From NCBI GenBank assembly GCA_945957605.1, contig CAMFLR010000008.1, positions 268,240 through 332,239 on the forward strand: a stretch of DNA of 64,000 bases, written 5' to 3'. The first letter of the stretch is position 1; the number at the start of each line of letters is the position of its first letter. Shown here piece after piece: positions 9,573 through 17,999 of the stretch. The DNA comes from an uncultured Isosphaeraceae bacterium (lineage in GTDB: Bacteria > Planctomycetota > Planctomycetia > Isosphaerales > Isosphaeraceae). Position numbers and translations under genes: made by a program. Below the pieces are notes generated by a model. The model did no database searches and was not told the origin of the DNA. It saw only the letters and a list, made by a program, of their open reading frames with translations.

Positions 9573-10472
9573 ATGGACGACGTTGGCAAGCCGAAGTCGG
9601 GACAGAATCACATCATGAACGAAGTGCTCATCGAGCCGATGTCGGGGCTCGGCACGCTGGCGGGCCTGCTTGGCGGCTTGCTCTTTAGCATGGTTCTGTT
9701 CTTTTACGGAGTCGGCACGCAAGTGCCAGGTCCGGTGGTCATCTCGATTCCTTTGGGAATCGTCTGCCTCTGGGCTTTGACCGGTTTGTTCACGGTCAAC
9801 CCTAACGAGGCGAAGGTTTTGCAGTTGTTCGGCAATTATCGCGGTACGGTACGTGAGCCTGGTTTGCGCTGGGTGAATCCGTTTTTCGCCAAGCGCAGCA
9901 TTTCGCTCCGCGTTCGCAACTTCGAGAGCGAACGGCTCAAAGTGAACGATCGCTCCGGCAGCCCGATTGAAATTGCGGCGGTTGTCGTCTGGCGCGTGGT
10001 CGATACCGCGGAGGCGATCTTCCACGTCGAGGATTACAACAACTTCGTGCACGTGCAGAGCGAGTCTGCCCTGCGAAACATGGCGCTCTCGTACCCGTAC
10101 GACTCGCACGAAGACGGCGAAATCGCCCTGCAAAGCCACACGGCAGAAGTCGCGCACCACTTGCGGACGGAGATTCAGGATCGGCTAACGCAAGCCGGTG
10201 TCGAGGTGCTCGAAGCACGCATCAGCCACCTGGCGTACGCGCCGGAAATCGCCCATGCAATGCTTCAACGCCAGCAAGCGTCGGCCGTGATCGCCGCGCG
10301 GCAAAAGATTGTTGAGGGTGCGGTAGGGATGGTCGAAATGGCGCTTCAGCATCTCGACAGGAACAAAATCGTCGAGCTCGATACACCAAACAAGGCCGCG
10401 CTCGTGAGCAACCTGCTCGTCGTGCTTTGCTCGGAACGTGGCACGCAGCCGACGGTAAGCGTCAAGTCCTGA
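9573..10472 (+). CDS. SPFH/Band 7 domain membrane protein
   Basis: The product of 299 residues has two membrane helices near the N-terminus (about residues 30-55 and 60-80), followed by an SPFH/Band 7 domain that begins [18 protein letters not shown] and contains the typical PGLRWVNPF segment. The later part ([25 protein letters not shown]) is the helical region that follows SPFH domains. Known role: oligomeric membrane scaffolds that organise proteases or lipid microdomains. Start 9573 is chosen because GGAAGG precedes it by about eight bases; an in-frame ATG at 9615 is the alternative. A phosphatase-like gene starts 15 bases downstream, suggesting an operon. Confidence 0.9.
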   Translation: MDDVGKPKSGQNHIMNEVLIEPMSGLGTLAGLLGGLLFSMVLFFYGVGTQVPGPVVISIPLGIVCLWALTGLFTVNPNEAKVLQLFGNYRGTVREPGLRWVNPFFAKRSISLRVRNFESERLKVNDRSGSPIEIAAVVVWRVVDTAEAIFHVEDYNNFVHVQSESALRNMALSYPYDSHEDGEIALQSHTAEVAHHLRTEIQDRLTQAGVEVLEARISHLAYAPEIAHAMLQRQQASAVIAARQKIVEGAVGMVEMALQHLDRNKIVELDTPNKAALVSNLLVVLCSERGTQPTVSVKS

Positions 10473-10487
10473 TCGCAACGGTGACTT

Positions 10488-10934
10488 ATGCGGCGGATTG
10501 CTGACTGTCGGCTCTGGCAAGGTCACGCGGGCGATGCGCGTAACGTCTATGCGTTGCTGGACCGCGAAATCGAAGCCGTAGTCGACCTCGCAGACAGCGA
10601 ACCGCCGCTCGTTCTTCCGCGACAGATTGTTTATTGCCGGTACCCGCTCGTCGATGGTGCCGGCAATCCGCCCTGGCTAATCCGCGTCGCCGTCCAAACT
10701 GTGGCGACTCTTATCAGAAGCGAGGTATCAGCTTTCGTCTTTTGTTCAGCGGGGATGAGTCGCTCGCCGGTAATCATTGCCGCGGCAATTGCGAGCCTGC
10801 GAGGCGGCTCACTTGTAGACGGATTGAGAATCGCCACTGACGGTGGGCGTGGCGATGTCTCAACGTCGCTCTTGCAGGATGTTGCGAAAACGATGGGTCT
10901 CGATTCCGAGTGCTCGAATCTTTCTACTTTTTGA
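10488..10934 (+). CDS. Dual-specificity phosphatase-like protein
   Basis: The 148-residue protein contains FCSAGMSRSP, the C-x5-R phosphate-binding loop of protein tyrosine/dual-specificity phosphatases, in which Cys is the nucleophile and Arg binds phosphate. The usual His before the Cys is Phe here. Upstream, VVDLADSEPP and the segment around YCRYPLVDG resemble the DSP core that supplies the general acid, although that Asp is not certain. The size matches a single cytoplasmic DSP domain. It follows the SPFH gene by 15 bases and its 3' end overlaps the convergent gene at 10924 by 11 bases. Substrate unknown; activity on phosphoprotein or phospholipid is possible. Confidence 0.75.
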   Translation: MRRIADCRLWQGHAGDARNVYALLDREIEAVVDLADSEPPLVLPRQIVYCRYPLVDGAGNPPWLIRVAVQTVATLIRSEVSAFVFCSAGMSRSPVIIAAAIASLRGGSLVDGLRIATDGGRGDVSTSLLQDVAKTMGLDSECSNLSTF

Positions 10935-11436
10935 CCGCCGCGCGAGTCTCTTTCAAAAGCGAGACCTCGAAGTCGAGGCGGGCATACTTGGTCGAATCCA
11001 ACGAAGTTATTGAACAAGCGCCGATCTTTTGCAAATGAATCGTGTCGGCTTCGAGGTTCTTCAGTAAATCGAGATGAGTCTGAAGGGTCGCGATTCGATC
11101 GCCGCGGTCGTCACTCAGACCAAGCCGGGCATCATTGATGCGGCGAATCGCTGCCACATATTCGTCGACATTGTATTCGCCATGTGCGAACAGACGCTGT
11201 GCGTCATCGGCGCAACGTGCAGCAGCCTCATAACGCTTCACAAGTAAGTCATTCAGTTCCTTGTCGCTGGTTTTGGCAACGGCATGAAATCCTGAGATTT
11301 TCTCCCAGAGCGCCGTACGTTCGGCGGCTAGCTTTGATCCAACCGGGTCGCGATCGGGTTCGGCCGTCGCTCCCGAGATTCCGAAGCACGAAATGACCGA
11401 CAAAACAGAAATGCCCGCGAACCATGCTCGTTTCAT
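10924..11436 (-). CDS. Exported alpha-helical protein of unknown function
   Basis: I do not recognise this 170-residue protein. It has a clear signal peptide (MKRAWFAGISVLSVISCFG, cleavage near ATAEP). The mature part is predicted to be mostly helical and charged, with heptad-like spacing around residues 40-165 and a basic end (TRAAVKK). An AGGA ribosome site lies eight bases before the ATG. The gene sits upstream of nothing obvious on its strand: the next gene downstream is convergent and overlaps by 11 bases. It lies beside a DUF1559/lipoprotein pair on the same strand, so it may belong to the same envelope-related unit, but the link is positional only. Confidence 0.65.
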   Translation of the reverse strand: MKRAWFAGISVLSVISCFGISGATAEPDRDPVGSKLAAERTALWEKISGFHAVAKTSDKELNDLLVKRYEAAARCADDAQRLFAHGEYNVDEYVAAIRRINDARLGLSDDRGDRIATLQTHLDLLKNLEADTIHLQKIGACSITSLDSTKYARLDFEVSLLKETRAAVKK

Positions 11437-11516
11437 GGGAAGTGTCCTGGATCCGGGTAATTCCAGAAATCTCCCCCGATTGTAGACATGGCTCGCGGGC
11501 GTGTACCAACAAATTC

Positions 11517-11828
11517 TTATTTGAAATAAGGACGTTTTTCTCGGAACTCGTATGCGAGCTTCTCAGCGTCGGACCATTTGCCGTCGCGCGCCTTGGCGAT
11601 GATCGACTGCAAATCCTTGAATCCGTCGTCGGAAAGTTCGCCCGAGCTGTGCCTGTCTTCGATGCGCTTGGCGTCCTTGTCGAGCTCGGCCTTGTTCTTG
11701 AGCGAAACGGCTGTGAGAAGAGCCTCGAATTCCTGGCGATTCTTCAACTCGCGTGGACTGGGCTCTCCACAGCCAAGCACGTTGAGCAGCAGGAATGCGG
11801 CCAGCGCGAACTTAATACGAGTCGCCAC
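11517..11828 (-). CDS. Small charged lipoprotein paired with a DUF1559 gene
   Basis: The 103-residue product begins with a lipoprotein signal whose lipobox is VLGC (residues 17-20), leaving a mature protein of about 84 residues that is rich in Lys, Glu and Asp and probably helical. The GTG start lies inside the last codons of the upstream DUF1559 gene (17-base overlap), which indicates coupled translation. The same gene order occurs at 7790-9333, although the two lipoproteins are unrelated in sequence: the other is beta-rich and this one helical. Function unknown. Confidence 0.72.
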   Translation of the reverse strand: MATRIKFALAAFLLLNVLGCGEPSPRELKNRQEFEALLTAVSLKNKAELDKDAKRIEDRHSSGELSDDGFKDLQSIIAKARDGKWSDAEKLAYEFREKRPYFK

Positions 11829-12867
11829 TGATCACCTCCCCGTTGCTGCGGCTGCTCAACGCCTGCCAGCTCAGCAAGTTGACCGACGATTTGACGAACC
11901 GCACCGAACCGTCGCCCATCAGCACATTCGCTCCGCCAGGATGAAGCGCATACATTTCATCGGTGTGCCCCAGCGGACTATTGGGCGGATGGATGACCAC
12001 CGGGCTCTCATAGAGCGACGGTCCACTGTGGACGGCAAGTGCTGCCGCCGCGTAGTCGTAGTTCACGTTGAGGCCACCGGTACCAGCACTCGCAAATGCG
12101 TTGTAAGCGAAGTGGCGATAGCCCGGGATAATGCCAACCCATGTCGCGTCGGCGAGGTACGGTGTTTTCTCTCCCGCGACGACGGTGTTGCTCAACCCGT
12201 CGCTCACCGCGGCGTAAGTGATGCGGCTATTGCGATACAACGGGCCGTTGCAGCCGCGTACCGGGTCGTCATAATTGACGTTCACCGGCATCCCTGTGTC
12301 GTTCCAACCCTGGTTGTACTGATAGTTCGCCCGGGCGAACTGAGTGTTTGCCACCGGTAGCGCATTCATATTCGCATCGACCATGCTGCACGTCGCGTTG
12401 GGATTGTTCGCTGACGGACAGAGATAGACGGCAAGCTGCACCTTCACGACGGTGCCGTTCTCAGCAGTCCAGGTGGGCATGCTGAAGTTGATCGCATTCG
12501 CCAGTGGCGTTTGTTCGGCATACGGCAACAGGAGCGCCAGCCATCCCCAACCTGGACCATTATCGCCAGTAGCCGGGTCTGGGTCGTAGCCCTGCACGCC
12601 AGTCCAACCGTGAGCCCCCGTCCCGCTAACGTAGCCCGAGACGATGCACCCAATCGCCGACTCGTAATTGGCGATTGCGAGGCCAATTTGCTTCATGTTG
12701 TTCGTGCACTGCGCACGCCTCGCTCCCTCTCGCGCGGCCTGAACCGCTGGAAGCAAAAGCGCGATTAGCACCGCGATAATCGCAATCACAACGAGCAGCT
12801 CGATGAGCGTGAAGCCTCGCGTAACTCGTTGTGGTGTCGTACATTCTTTCATTGCCTGATCCTTCAT
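11812..12867 (-). CDS. DUF1559 prepilin-like protein
   Basis: About 351 residues, with a prepilin-type N-terminus ([20 protein letters not shown], then [19 protein letters not shown]) and the C-terminal H-x9-DG signature ([17 protein letters not shown]) that define the planctomycete DUF1559 family. Three starts are possible: GTG 12882, ATG 12867 and ATG 12852; 12867 and 12852 both have a good ribosome site. The central region differs from the first DUF1559 protein of the window (8263-9333), so this is not a recent tandem duplicate. A promoter-like element with an 18-base dyad lies upstream (12915-12949). Role at the cell envelope is assumed from family knowledge. Confidence 0.92.
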   Translation of the reverse strand: MKDQAMKECTTPQRVTRGFTLIELLVVIAIIAVLIALLLPAVQAAREGARRAQCTNNMKQIGLAIANYESAIGCIVSGYVSGTGAHGWTGVQGYDPDPATGDNGPGWGWLALLLPYAEQTPLANAINFSMPTWTAENGTVVKVQLAVYLCPSANNPNATCSMVDANMNALPVANTQFARANYQYNQGWNDTGMPVNVNYDDPVRGCNGPLYRNSRITYAAVSDGLSNTVVAGEKTPYLADATWVGIIPGYRHFAYNAFASAGTGGLNVNYDYAAAALAVHSGPSLYESPVVIHPPNSPLGHTDEMYALHPGGANVLMGDGSVRFVKSSVNLLSWQALSSRSNGEVISGDSY

Positions 12868-12914
12868 TTGACTATTCCTCACTCATCATGATGATAAACC
12901 TAATGGTTGGATTG

Positions 12915-12949
12915 GTTTTATGCAATAGATTTTTTTGGTCAACCAAAAA
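12915..12949 (-). promoter_or_regulatory. Candidate promoter with an overlapping dyad for the DUF1559 gene
   Basis: Read on the minus strand, TTGACC (12937-12942) and TAAAAC (12915-12920) are 16 bases apart, matching five and four of six sigma-70-type positions. The -35 box lies inside a perfect dyad, TTTTTGGT-CA-ACCAAAAA (12932-12949). The position, about 48 bases from the coding start, suits a repressor site over a promoter. This is a visual call without experimental support. Confidence 0.35.
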
Positions 12950-13077
12950 TTGTCATTGGTGATGCGAAACTTGCCCCAATCGGGCGGGTTGCGATCGAGC
13001 TCAGGATGAGCGACGATGCATCTCTTCATCTTGTGGATTTGGCAGATGAGTTCTTACGAAGATTGAGGAGATGGGCG

Positions 13078-13494
13078 ATGCGTCCTCAGCCGTTGATTGC
13101 GGTTTCTGATGTCGAGGCAAGCAGCCGCTGGTATCAATATGTGCTGGGATGCACGAGTGCCCACGGCGGCAAAGAGTATGAACGGCTCGTCGATGGCGAC
13201 CGCTTGGTGATGCAACTTCATCACTGGGATGTTGATCATCACCACGGACCGATTGGCGATGTGAAAAGTAAACCCTACGGCAACGGTTTGCTGCTCTGGT
13301 TCGAGATCGACGATTTTGATGCGGCCGTGGCCCGAATCTACGAGTTGAAGGCACCAATTGTGATGGCGCCGCATCGTAACCCGCCTGATGGCAACGGTGG
13401 GCCCAATCATCGCGAATGCTGGTTTCGCGACCTGGATGGATATGTCGTAGTCGTGGCAAGCCCGGATGGCGAGGCTGGCCCCATGCCAGAGTGA
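13078..13494 (+). CDS. VOC (glyoxalase/bleomycin-resistance fold) protein
   Basis: The 138-residue product has the paired beta-alpha-beta layout of the vicinal oxygen chelate superfamily: LIAVSDVEASSRWYQYVLGC opens the first module and WFEIDDFDAAVARIYEL the second, and RECWFRDLDGYVVVVASPDG is the classic C-terminal strand. His residues in LVMQLHHWDVDHHHG and the Glu of REC could bind a metal. The start at 13078 follows GAGGAG by seven bases; longer in-frame starts lie upstream but lack a ribosome site. Members include glyoxalases, dioxygenases and drug-binding proteins, so the substrate is open. It stands alone between a divergent DUF1559 gene and a small membrane protein. Confidence 0.85.
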   Translation: MRPQPLIAVSDVEASSRWYQYVLGCTSAHGGKEYERLVDGDRLVMQLHHWDVDHHHGPIGDVKSKPYGNGLLLWFEIDDFDAAVARIYELKAPIVMAPHRNPPDGNGGPNHRECWFRDLDGYVVVVASPDGEAGPMPE

Positions 13495-13536
13495 CGGCAA
13501 TTCGCTGAACTTACGTCAGTGCGAGGTCACGTCAAC

Positions 13537-13893
13537 GTGCGATTCAAACTAACCCATCTGATGCAGTGCGTACTGGCGGCGGCGATTGTGTTGGCGATCT
13601 ACCAGCTCATGTGGGGCCCGCCGCATTTCAACGCGAGAATCACGTTTGGCGCGTACCTCGCATGCCTGTCGACGGCGACCGTCGCCACGATTTATGCACG
13701 ACCTGCTTCGCGAGGATTTTGGCTCGGATACGCTATTTTTGGATGGTGCTGGTGTGCAACGGTCTTGCGCGACTACCTCGGGATGATGCCCGATGTATAC
13801 GCCAGTAACATGGTCGCCAATTGCTTGCTAGGAATGGGGCTGAGTGCGCTTACCGCGATGGCGTGCAACGTGTTGCCGCAAATGCGTCAGTGA
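13537..13893 (+). CDS. Small four-helix membrane protein
   Basis: About 118 residues with four hydrophobic segments, opening with VRFKLTHLMQCVLAAAIVLA, a pattern common at the start of small planctomycete membrane proteins. The GTG at 13537 has GAGGT ten bases upstream and is preferred over GTG 13519, which has no visible ribosome site. There are no catalytic motifs, and I do not recognise a family with a known role. The spacing to the VOC gene (42 bases) allows co-transcription. Confidence 0.6.
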   Translation: MRFKLTHLMQCVLAAAIVLAIYQLMWGPPHFNARITFGAYLACLSTATVATIYARPASRGFWLGYAIFGWCWCATVLRDYLGMMPDVYASNMVANCLLGMGLSALTAMACNVLPQMRQ

Positions 13894-13984
13894 TGATCAT
13901 ACAGACGAGTTGACCGGCCGGTACAATTCGCGGGTAGTGCGGCTTTCCATCATACTTTGATGCTCTCCACACGAAAGGAATCGC

Positions 13985-14752
13985 ATGAAACGGCTTCTGG
14001 CCTTCGGGCTCGCGTTCGTCGTCATTTCTGGTGCGGCCTCGCGCACTTCAAGTTTTGCGGCCGAACCGCCGCCGCCCAGATTCAAGGCAATCGCGTTTGA
14101 TTACTTCGTCCTGTTCGACGCGAATTCAGTCATCCCCGAAGTCGAAAAAGTCTTTCCCGGCAAAGGTGCCGAATTCACCCGCATGTGGCGGACGAAGCAG
14201 TTTGAGTACGGCTTTCTGCGCTCGATCACGAATCGTCACGCCGACTTCTTCAAAGTCACCGAAAACGCGCTCATCTACACTGCGAGCATGATGAAACTCG
14301 AATTGCCGCCCGCCAAGCGCGAGCAATTGCTTAATGCCTATCTCAATTTGAAACCCTGGCCCGACACAATTGCAGCGCTCCGAAAGCTCAAAGCATCGGG
14401 TGTTCGTATTATCACGATTGCAAATTTCAGTCAAAAAATGCTTCGTGACAACGCCGATCGCGCTGGCATTACAGATCTCTTCGACGAACTTCTGAGCACC
14501 GAGGTGAATAGCACCTACAAACCCGACCCGCGTGCCTACGCCCTGGGAATGGAGCGGCTGGGTCTTAAGAAAGAAGAAATCATCTTCGCCGCGTTCGGCG
14601 GTTGGGATGCCTACGGCGCCAAGAATTTTGGCTACACAACCTACTGGGTCAATCGATTCAATCTGCCGATGGAAGAGCTCGGAATCGTGCCGGACAAGAC
14701 TTCGAACAACATGGAAGGCTTGCTCGAATTTGTTCTGGGTAAGCGAGATTGA
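13985..14752 (+). CDS. Exported HAD-superfamily protein, L-2-haloacid-dehalogenase-like with altered active site
   Basis: The 255-residue protein has a signal peptide (cleavage near SFAAEP), followed by an L-2-haloacid dehalogenase-like HAD domain: AIAFDYFVLFD (motif I, nucleophile D39), IITIANFSQKML (motif II), YKPDPRAY (Lys of motif III) and GGWDAYGAK (motif IV). Known dehalogenases have FDAYGTLFD, SN-G and SSNAWD at these places. Here motif I is one residue shorter and lacks GT, the motif II Ser is Ala, and the Ser/Asn of motif IV are lost. The gene has an AAAGGA ribosome site. Export is unusual for this family. It may be a phosphatase or a non-catalytic binding protein rather than a dehalogenase. 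Confidence 0.82.
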   Translation: MKRLLAFGLAFVVISGAASRTSSFAAEPPPPRFKAIAFDYFVLFDANSVIPEVEKVFPGKGAEFTRMWRTKQFEYGFLRSITNRHADFFKVTENALIYTASMMKLELPPAKREQLLNAYLNLKPWPDTIAALRKLKASGVRIITIANFSQKMLRDNADRAGITDLFDELLSTEVNSTYKPDPRAYALGMERLGLKKEEIIFAAFGGWDAYGAKNFGYTTYWVNRFNLPMEELGIVPDKTSNNMEGLLEFVLGKRD

Positions 14753-14772
14753 AGCATTGCAAGGTTAATGCC

Positions 14773-15066
14773 TCAACTCGCTCCGAGATCGCCGACGATC
14801 CATCGATCCGGCTGGACCTCATCGGGCTCGACGCCGAGCGCATGAGAGATTTCGATCTGAAATGCGGGCCAGGTCCAGTCGGCATCGATCTCGTCATCCA
14901 TTGCGTTCGAACTGCGAATTCGATCTTTGATCAAGGCGAATAAATCACCGACAGGAATATCTGCGATTCCATTCTTTCTCATGAGTTCAATCCAGTCCTC
15001 GCGGCGCATGACGATCCCAAATCGCCGTTCGAGCCTGTAAATTACGTCGAGAATGTCGATGCCCAT
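14773..15066 (-). CDS. Acyl-carrier-like protein with permuted layout and no phosphopantetheine Ser
   Basis: The 97-residue product reads like an acyl carrier protein cut and rejoined. Residues 1-50 (MGIDILDVIYRLERRFGIVM, then VGDLFALIKDRI) resemble ACP helices II-IV, and residues 66-97 (FQIEISHALGVEPDEVQPD, then VGDLGAS) resemble ACP helix I up to the DLGADS motif, where the protein ends. The place of the attachment Ser in the N-terminal half is Ile (GIDIL). ATG 15066 is chosen because longer in-frame starts run into the upstream HEAT gene; no clear ribosome site is visible. It follows that gene by 31 A/T-rich bases and is probably co-transcribed. The ACP comparison is by eye and not certain. 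Confidence 0.6.
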   Translation of the reverse strand: MGIDILDVIYRLERRFGIVMRREDWIELMRKNGIADIPVGDLFALIKDRIRSSNAMDDEIDADWTWPAFQIEISHALGVEPDEVQPDRWIVGDLGAS

Positions 15067-15097
15067 TGAATGATTATGAGAATGATTTGAAATGAGA

Positions 15098-16501
15098 TTA
15101 TTGCCTGATTCGAAGAATGGCATCAACGAACCAGTCCGTTGAATAGCGATCACGGGAATTGAAGGGATTGAGCATTCGCGGTGAGTTGTCCTTGAGTCGA
15201 TTCCACTCATCGCCCGAGTGCTTTTCCGCGAGGCGAATGAGAGCGGGCAAGGCTTCGCGGGCGTCGCGGCGACATTTGCCGAGAGCCAGGGCCGCGAGTT
15301 GCTGGGTCCAAAGCGGCCTGTTTGTTTTGGGAGCGTTTTCGAGCAGCTTGATCAGGTCGGGAATGACGGGCCGGACGGCGTCGGCGCCTTTCCAGTCGAG
15401 ACATTCGATTGCGCTGTCGAGCGCGTCGACTGGTCCCTTCCTGACAATTTCGACGAGGAGCGGATTGGCGGTTGCCGCGGAGACGTCACGCATCGCGAGA
15501 GCGGCTTCACTTCGGATCGAGTCATCGCCTTGCCGGAGCAATTCACAAAGGACCTTCGCGGCGTCGTCACCCAGCATGTAGGGAACATATCGAATCGCAG
15601 TGATGCGTGTGGCGTTGTCAACGTTGTGGTCGAGTACCGCTTTTCTTACCATTTCACGTCCTTGATAATTTCCTCGCCTGGCGAGTGCGGACGCTGCTCT
15701 AAGGCGCGTCATCAGCGAGAGGGAATCGCTATCAAGGATCATTGCCAGATCGGGCGCGGCTGCCGAAAGCTTGAGTTCTGCGGCCAATTCGATCGCCGGT
15801 TCAATTGCGCTGGGAATTCGATCGCGAAGGGCGATTGTAACCAGTTCAGATGTACCACTGCGAACCTCGCCGCTCTCGATGTCGACGGTTCGAAACAACC
15901 GCTTTCTCCCAGGTTCCGACCGTTCACTGACGATCACAACCTGCTTGCTTTTCTCGTCGATCCACGAATAACCGCTCCACCACACCGATCCTGTCGAGCG
16001 CATGAACGTACCGACCTCGACCGCGCTGAATAGGTCGATCAAGTTCTTGCGATGCCGGATGGTTCCGTCGATCGAAACAATAACCAACGCAGCGCCATTG
16101 CGCAGTTCACCGAAGTTATGACCATAAACATCAACACCAACGAAGCCGAGCCCTGTTGAAGAAATCACGATATGGCGCGGAGCACGATCGAGCGTCCCTT
16201 TGCCGATAATCGTGTCGCCGGGACGCACCTGAGCACCATCGCCCGGCAGTTTTGATTTGGCGCTACGTTCGTTGAATGCGAGAACCGGCGGACTGCCGTT
16301 ATTTCGCTTTGCAATCTCGAAGTCAACGGAAAGCGGAAAGCCTGGCGCTGTCTGACTACGTCTCTTCAAAACGACGTAATATTCGCCCGTCGCATCTACA
16401 GCGCGATAATTCGTAAACGGTGCATAGCTGTCGGCCGACGCGATAATCGTAGCCAGGCATATAGTGAAGCAAATCGCTATCCGCAATCGTTTCACGAACA
16501 T
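15098..16501 (-). CDS. Exported HEAT-repeat protein
   Basis: The product of about 467 residues has a signal peptide (RLRIAICFTICLATIIAS) and an N-terminal beta-rich domain of about 220 residues carrying the DGAQVRPGDTIIGKG region. Residues about 240-460 form HEAT-type helical repeats, for example LRAASALARRGNYQG, IRSEAALAMRDVS and QLAALALGKCRRDAREALPAL. HEAT repeats make elongated binding surfaces; no enzyme motif is visible. The start at 16501 is set by GGAGA six bases upstream, with in-frame starts at 16507 and 16519 as alternatives. It likely forms an operon with the small acyl-carrier-like gene downstream. Partner unknown. Confidence 0.75.
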   Translation of the reverse strand: MFVKRLRIAICFTICLATIIASADSYAPFTNYRAVDATGEYYVVLKRRSQTAPGFPLSVDFEIAKRNNGSPPVLAFNERSAKSKLPGDGAQVRPGDTIIGKGTLDRAPRHIVISSTGLGFVGVDVYGHNFGELRNGAALVIVSIDGTIRHRKNLIDLFSAVEVGTFMRSTGSVWWSGYSWIDEKSKQVVIVSERSEPGRKRLFRTVDIESGEVRSGTSELVTIALRDRIPSAIEPAIELAAELKLSAAAPDLAMILDSDSLSLMTRLRAASALARRGNYQGREMVRKAVLDHNVDNATRITAIRYVPYMLGDDAAKVLCELLRQGDDSIRSEAALAMRDVSAATANPLLVEIVRKGPVDALDSAIECLDWKGADAVRPVIPDLIKLLENAPKTNRPLWTQQLAALALGKCRRDAREALPALIRLAEKHSGDEWNRLKDNSPRMLNPFNSRDRYSTDWFVDAILRIRQ

Positions 16502-16765
16502 GGCCATTCTCCGATTCAAACGCGCGAGACGAAGAAGACGATGGAGTTCTTGGATCGCCCGGCGAAGCTGTTCAATTCCTCAGCTTACGCCGCGCCGGCT
16601 CGCATCGAAAGGTCGAAGACTGGCAGCGCCATTTGTGCCTGTCATTTCGGAATATCAGATGATTGACGTAGCGTTCCGGCACAGCTAGCCTCAGGCATCG
16701 TGCGTGGTTGCTGCATCACATTTGATCGCCGGCGCAGGCGTTTCTCACCTTCAGGACGCGTAACA

Positions 16766-17899
16766 ATGTTGCCCAGACTTGCGGCGTTTGCGATCTTGCT
16801 TGTGTTGGGTTTAGCGGATCGAGTAGATGCCCAGCCGAGACGCGGCCCCGTTGTGGTTTCGCCGGACGTGAACGCCGATCGTCGCGTAACATTCCGTCTG
16901 CTCGCTCCCAAGGCCGACGCCGTAAGCGTCTTCAGCTCCGATCTTCCCGGCGCAATGCAGCCACAAGCTCTCAAACGCGGTGATGAAGGTGTCTGGGAGC
17001 TAACGATAGGACCCGTCGAGCCGGGCACATATCGCTACTTGTTCAATCTCGACGGCGTGCTTCTTTGCGACCCGCGTAACCAGTTTGGCAGCGAGTCGAA
17101 CGGCAATCCTTGGAGTGTGGTGACTGTCCCTGGCTCCGATTTCATGGACGTGAAGGATGTACCTCACGGGGCAGTTGCGCAGGTGACCTATCGCTCAGGC
17201 GTGCTCGACCGCACGCGCCGAATGCACGTTTATACGCCACCGGGATACGAGTCGAACGCCGAGAAATATCCCGTCTTCTACCTCCTTCACGGCGCGGGTG
17301 ATAGCGACGATTCCTGGACATCCGTCGGTCGCGCGAATGTCATTCTCGATAATCTCATCGCTGCGAAAAAAGCGAAGCCGATGATTGTCGTCATGCCCAT
17401 GGGCCACACCGGCCCGTTCAGTTTCATCATGCCGACCGCACCTGGACGCGGTGGGGTGGGCAACGCGAAGTTTGAAGATGAATTTGCCAAAGATATCGTG
17501 CCGCATATCGAAAAGAACTATCGCGTGCAGGCAGGGCGTCCAAATCGCGCAATCGCCGGCCTCAGCATGGGCGGTGCTCAAACGCTCGACATCGCGTTTG
17601 CCCATCCTCACGATTACAGCGCGATCGGCGTATTCAGCTCGGGCCTGATCTTTCGCTCAACCGCCGATTGGGAAAAAGACCGCAAGGAAACCCTGAGCGA
17701 CCCCGCGGTGAAGGACGGCCTCAAGGTCTTCTGGCTGGCGACGGGCAAAGACGATTTCCTGATCGCCCGGTCACGCGATACGGTTTCGTTCTTCGAGAAA
17801 AACGGCTTCAAACCAACGTTCAAGGAAACAACCGGCGGCCATACTTGGATCAACTGGCAGAAGTATCTCCACGAATTCGCGCCATTACTTTTTCAATAA
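16766..17899 (+). CDS. Secreted esterase of the Esterase D/feruloyl-esterase family
   Basis: The 377-residue protein carries a signal peptide (LAAFAILLVLGLADRVDAQ), an N-terminal immunoglobulin-like E-set domain (about residues 30-120, RVTFRLLAPKADAVSVFS), and an alpha/beta hydrolase of the PF00756 esterase family. YPVFYLLHGAGDSDDSW forms the oxyanion region, GLSMGG holds the nucleophile Ser, and GGHTW holds the catalytic His. This domain order is known from secreted feruloyl and acetyl-xylan esterases and from enterochelin-type esterases, so polysaccharide-ester cleavage is the best guess. AGGA lies ten bases before ATG 16766; an upstream in-frame start at 16700 is unlikely. It converges on xylA with a shared terminator. 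Confidence 0.88.
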   Translation: MLPRLAAFAILLVLGLADRVDAQPRRGPVVVSPDVNADRRVTFRLLAPKADAVSVFSSDLPGAMQPQALKRGDEGVWELTIGPVEPGTYRYLFNLDGVLLCDPRNQFGSESNGNPWSVVTVPGSDFMDVKDVPHGAVAQVTYRSGVLDRTRRMHVYTPPGYESNAEKYPVFYLLHGAGDSDDSWTSVGRANVILDNLIAAKKAKPMIVVMPMGHTGPFSFIMPTAPGRGGVGNAKFEDEFAKDIVPHIEKNYRVQAGRPNRAIAGLSMGGAQTLDIAFAHPHDYSAIGVFSSGLIFRSTADWEKDRKETLSDPAVKDGLKVFWLATGKDDFLIARSRDTVSFFEKNGFKPTFKETTGGHTWINWQKYLHEFAPLLFQ

Positions 17900-17932
17900 A
17901 TGAGCGAATTTCATCGCAATTGATCGAAATAA

Positions 17933-17981
17933 AAAAGCGACGCCTTCCGCCAGATAAGAACTGACGGAACGCGTCGCTTTT
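17933..17981. terminator. Bidirectional rho-independent terminator
   Basis: Arms AAAAGCGACGC (17933-17943) and GCGTCGCTTTT (17971-17981) pair perfectly, and an inner TTCCG/CGGAA pair extends the stem past one mismatch. A-rich and T-rich flanks give a U-run in both directions. It lies between the convergent esterase and xylose isomerase genes and can end both transcripts. Confidence 0.85.
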
Positions 17982-17999
17982 ACAATGTCTCACCCAGGG

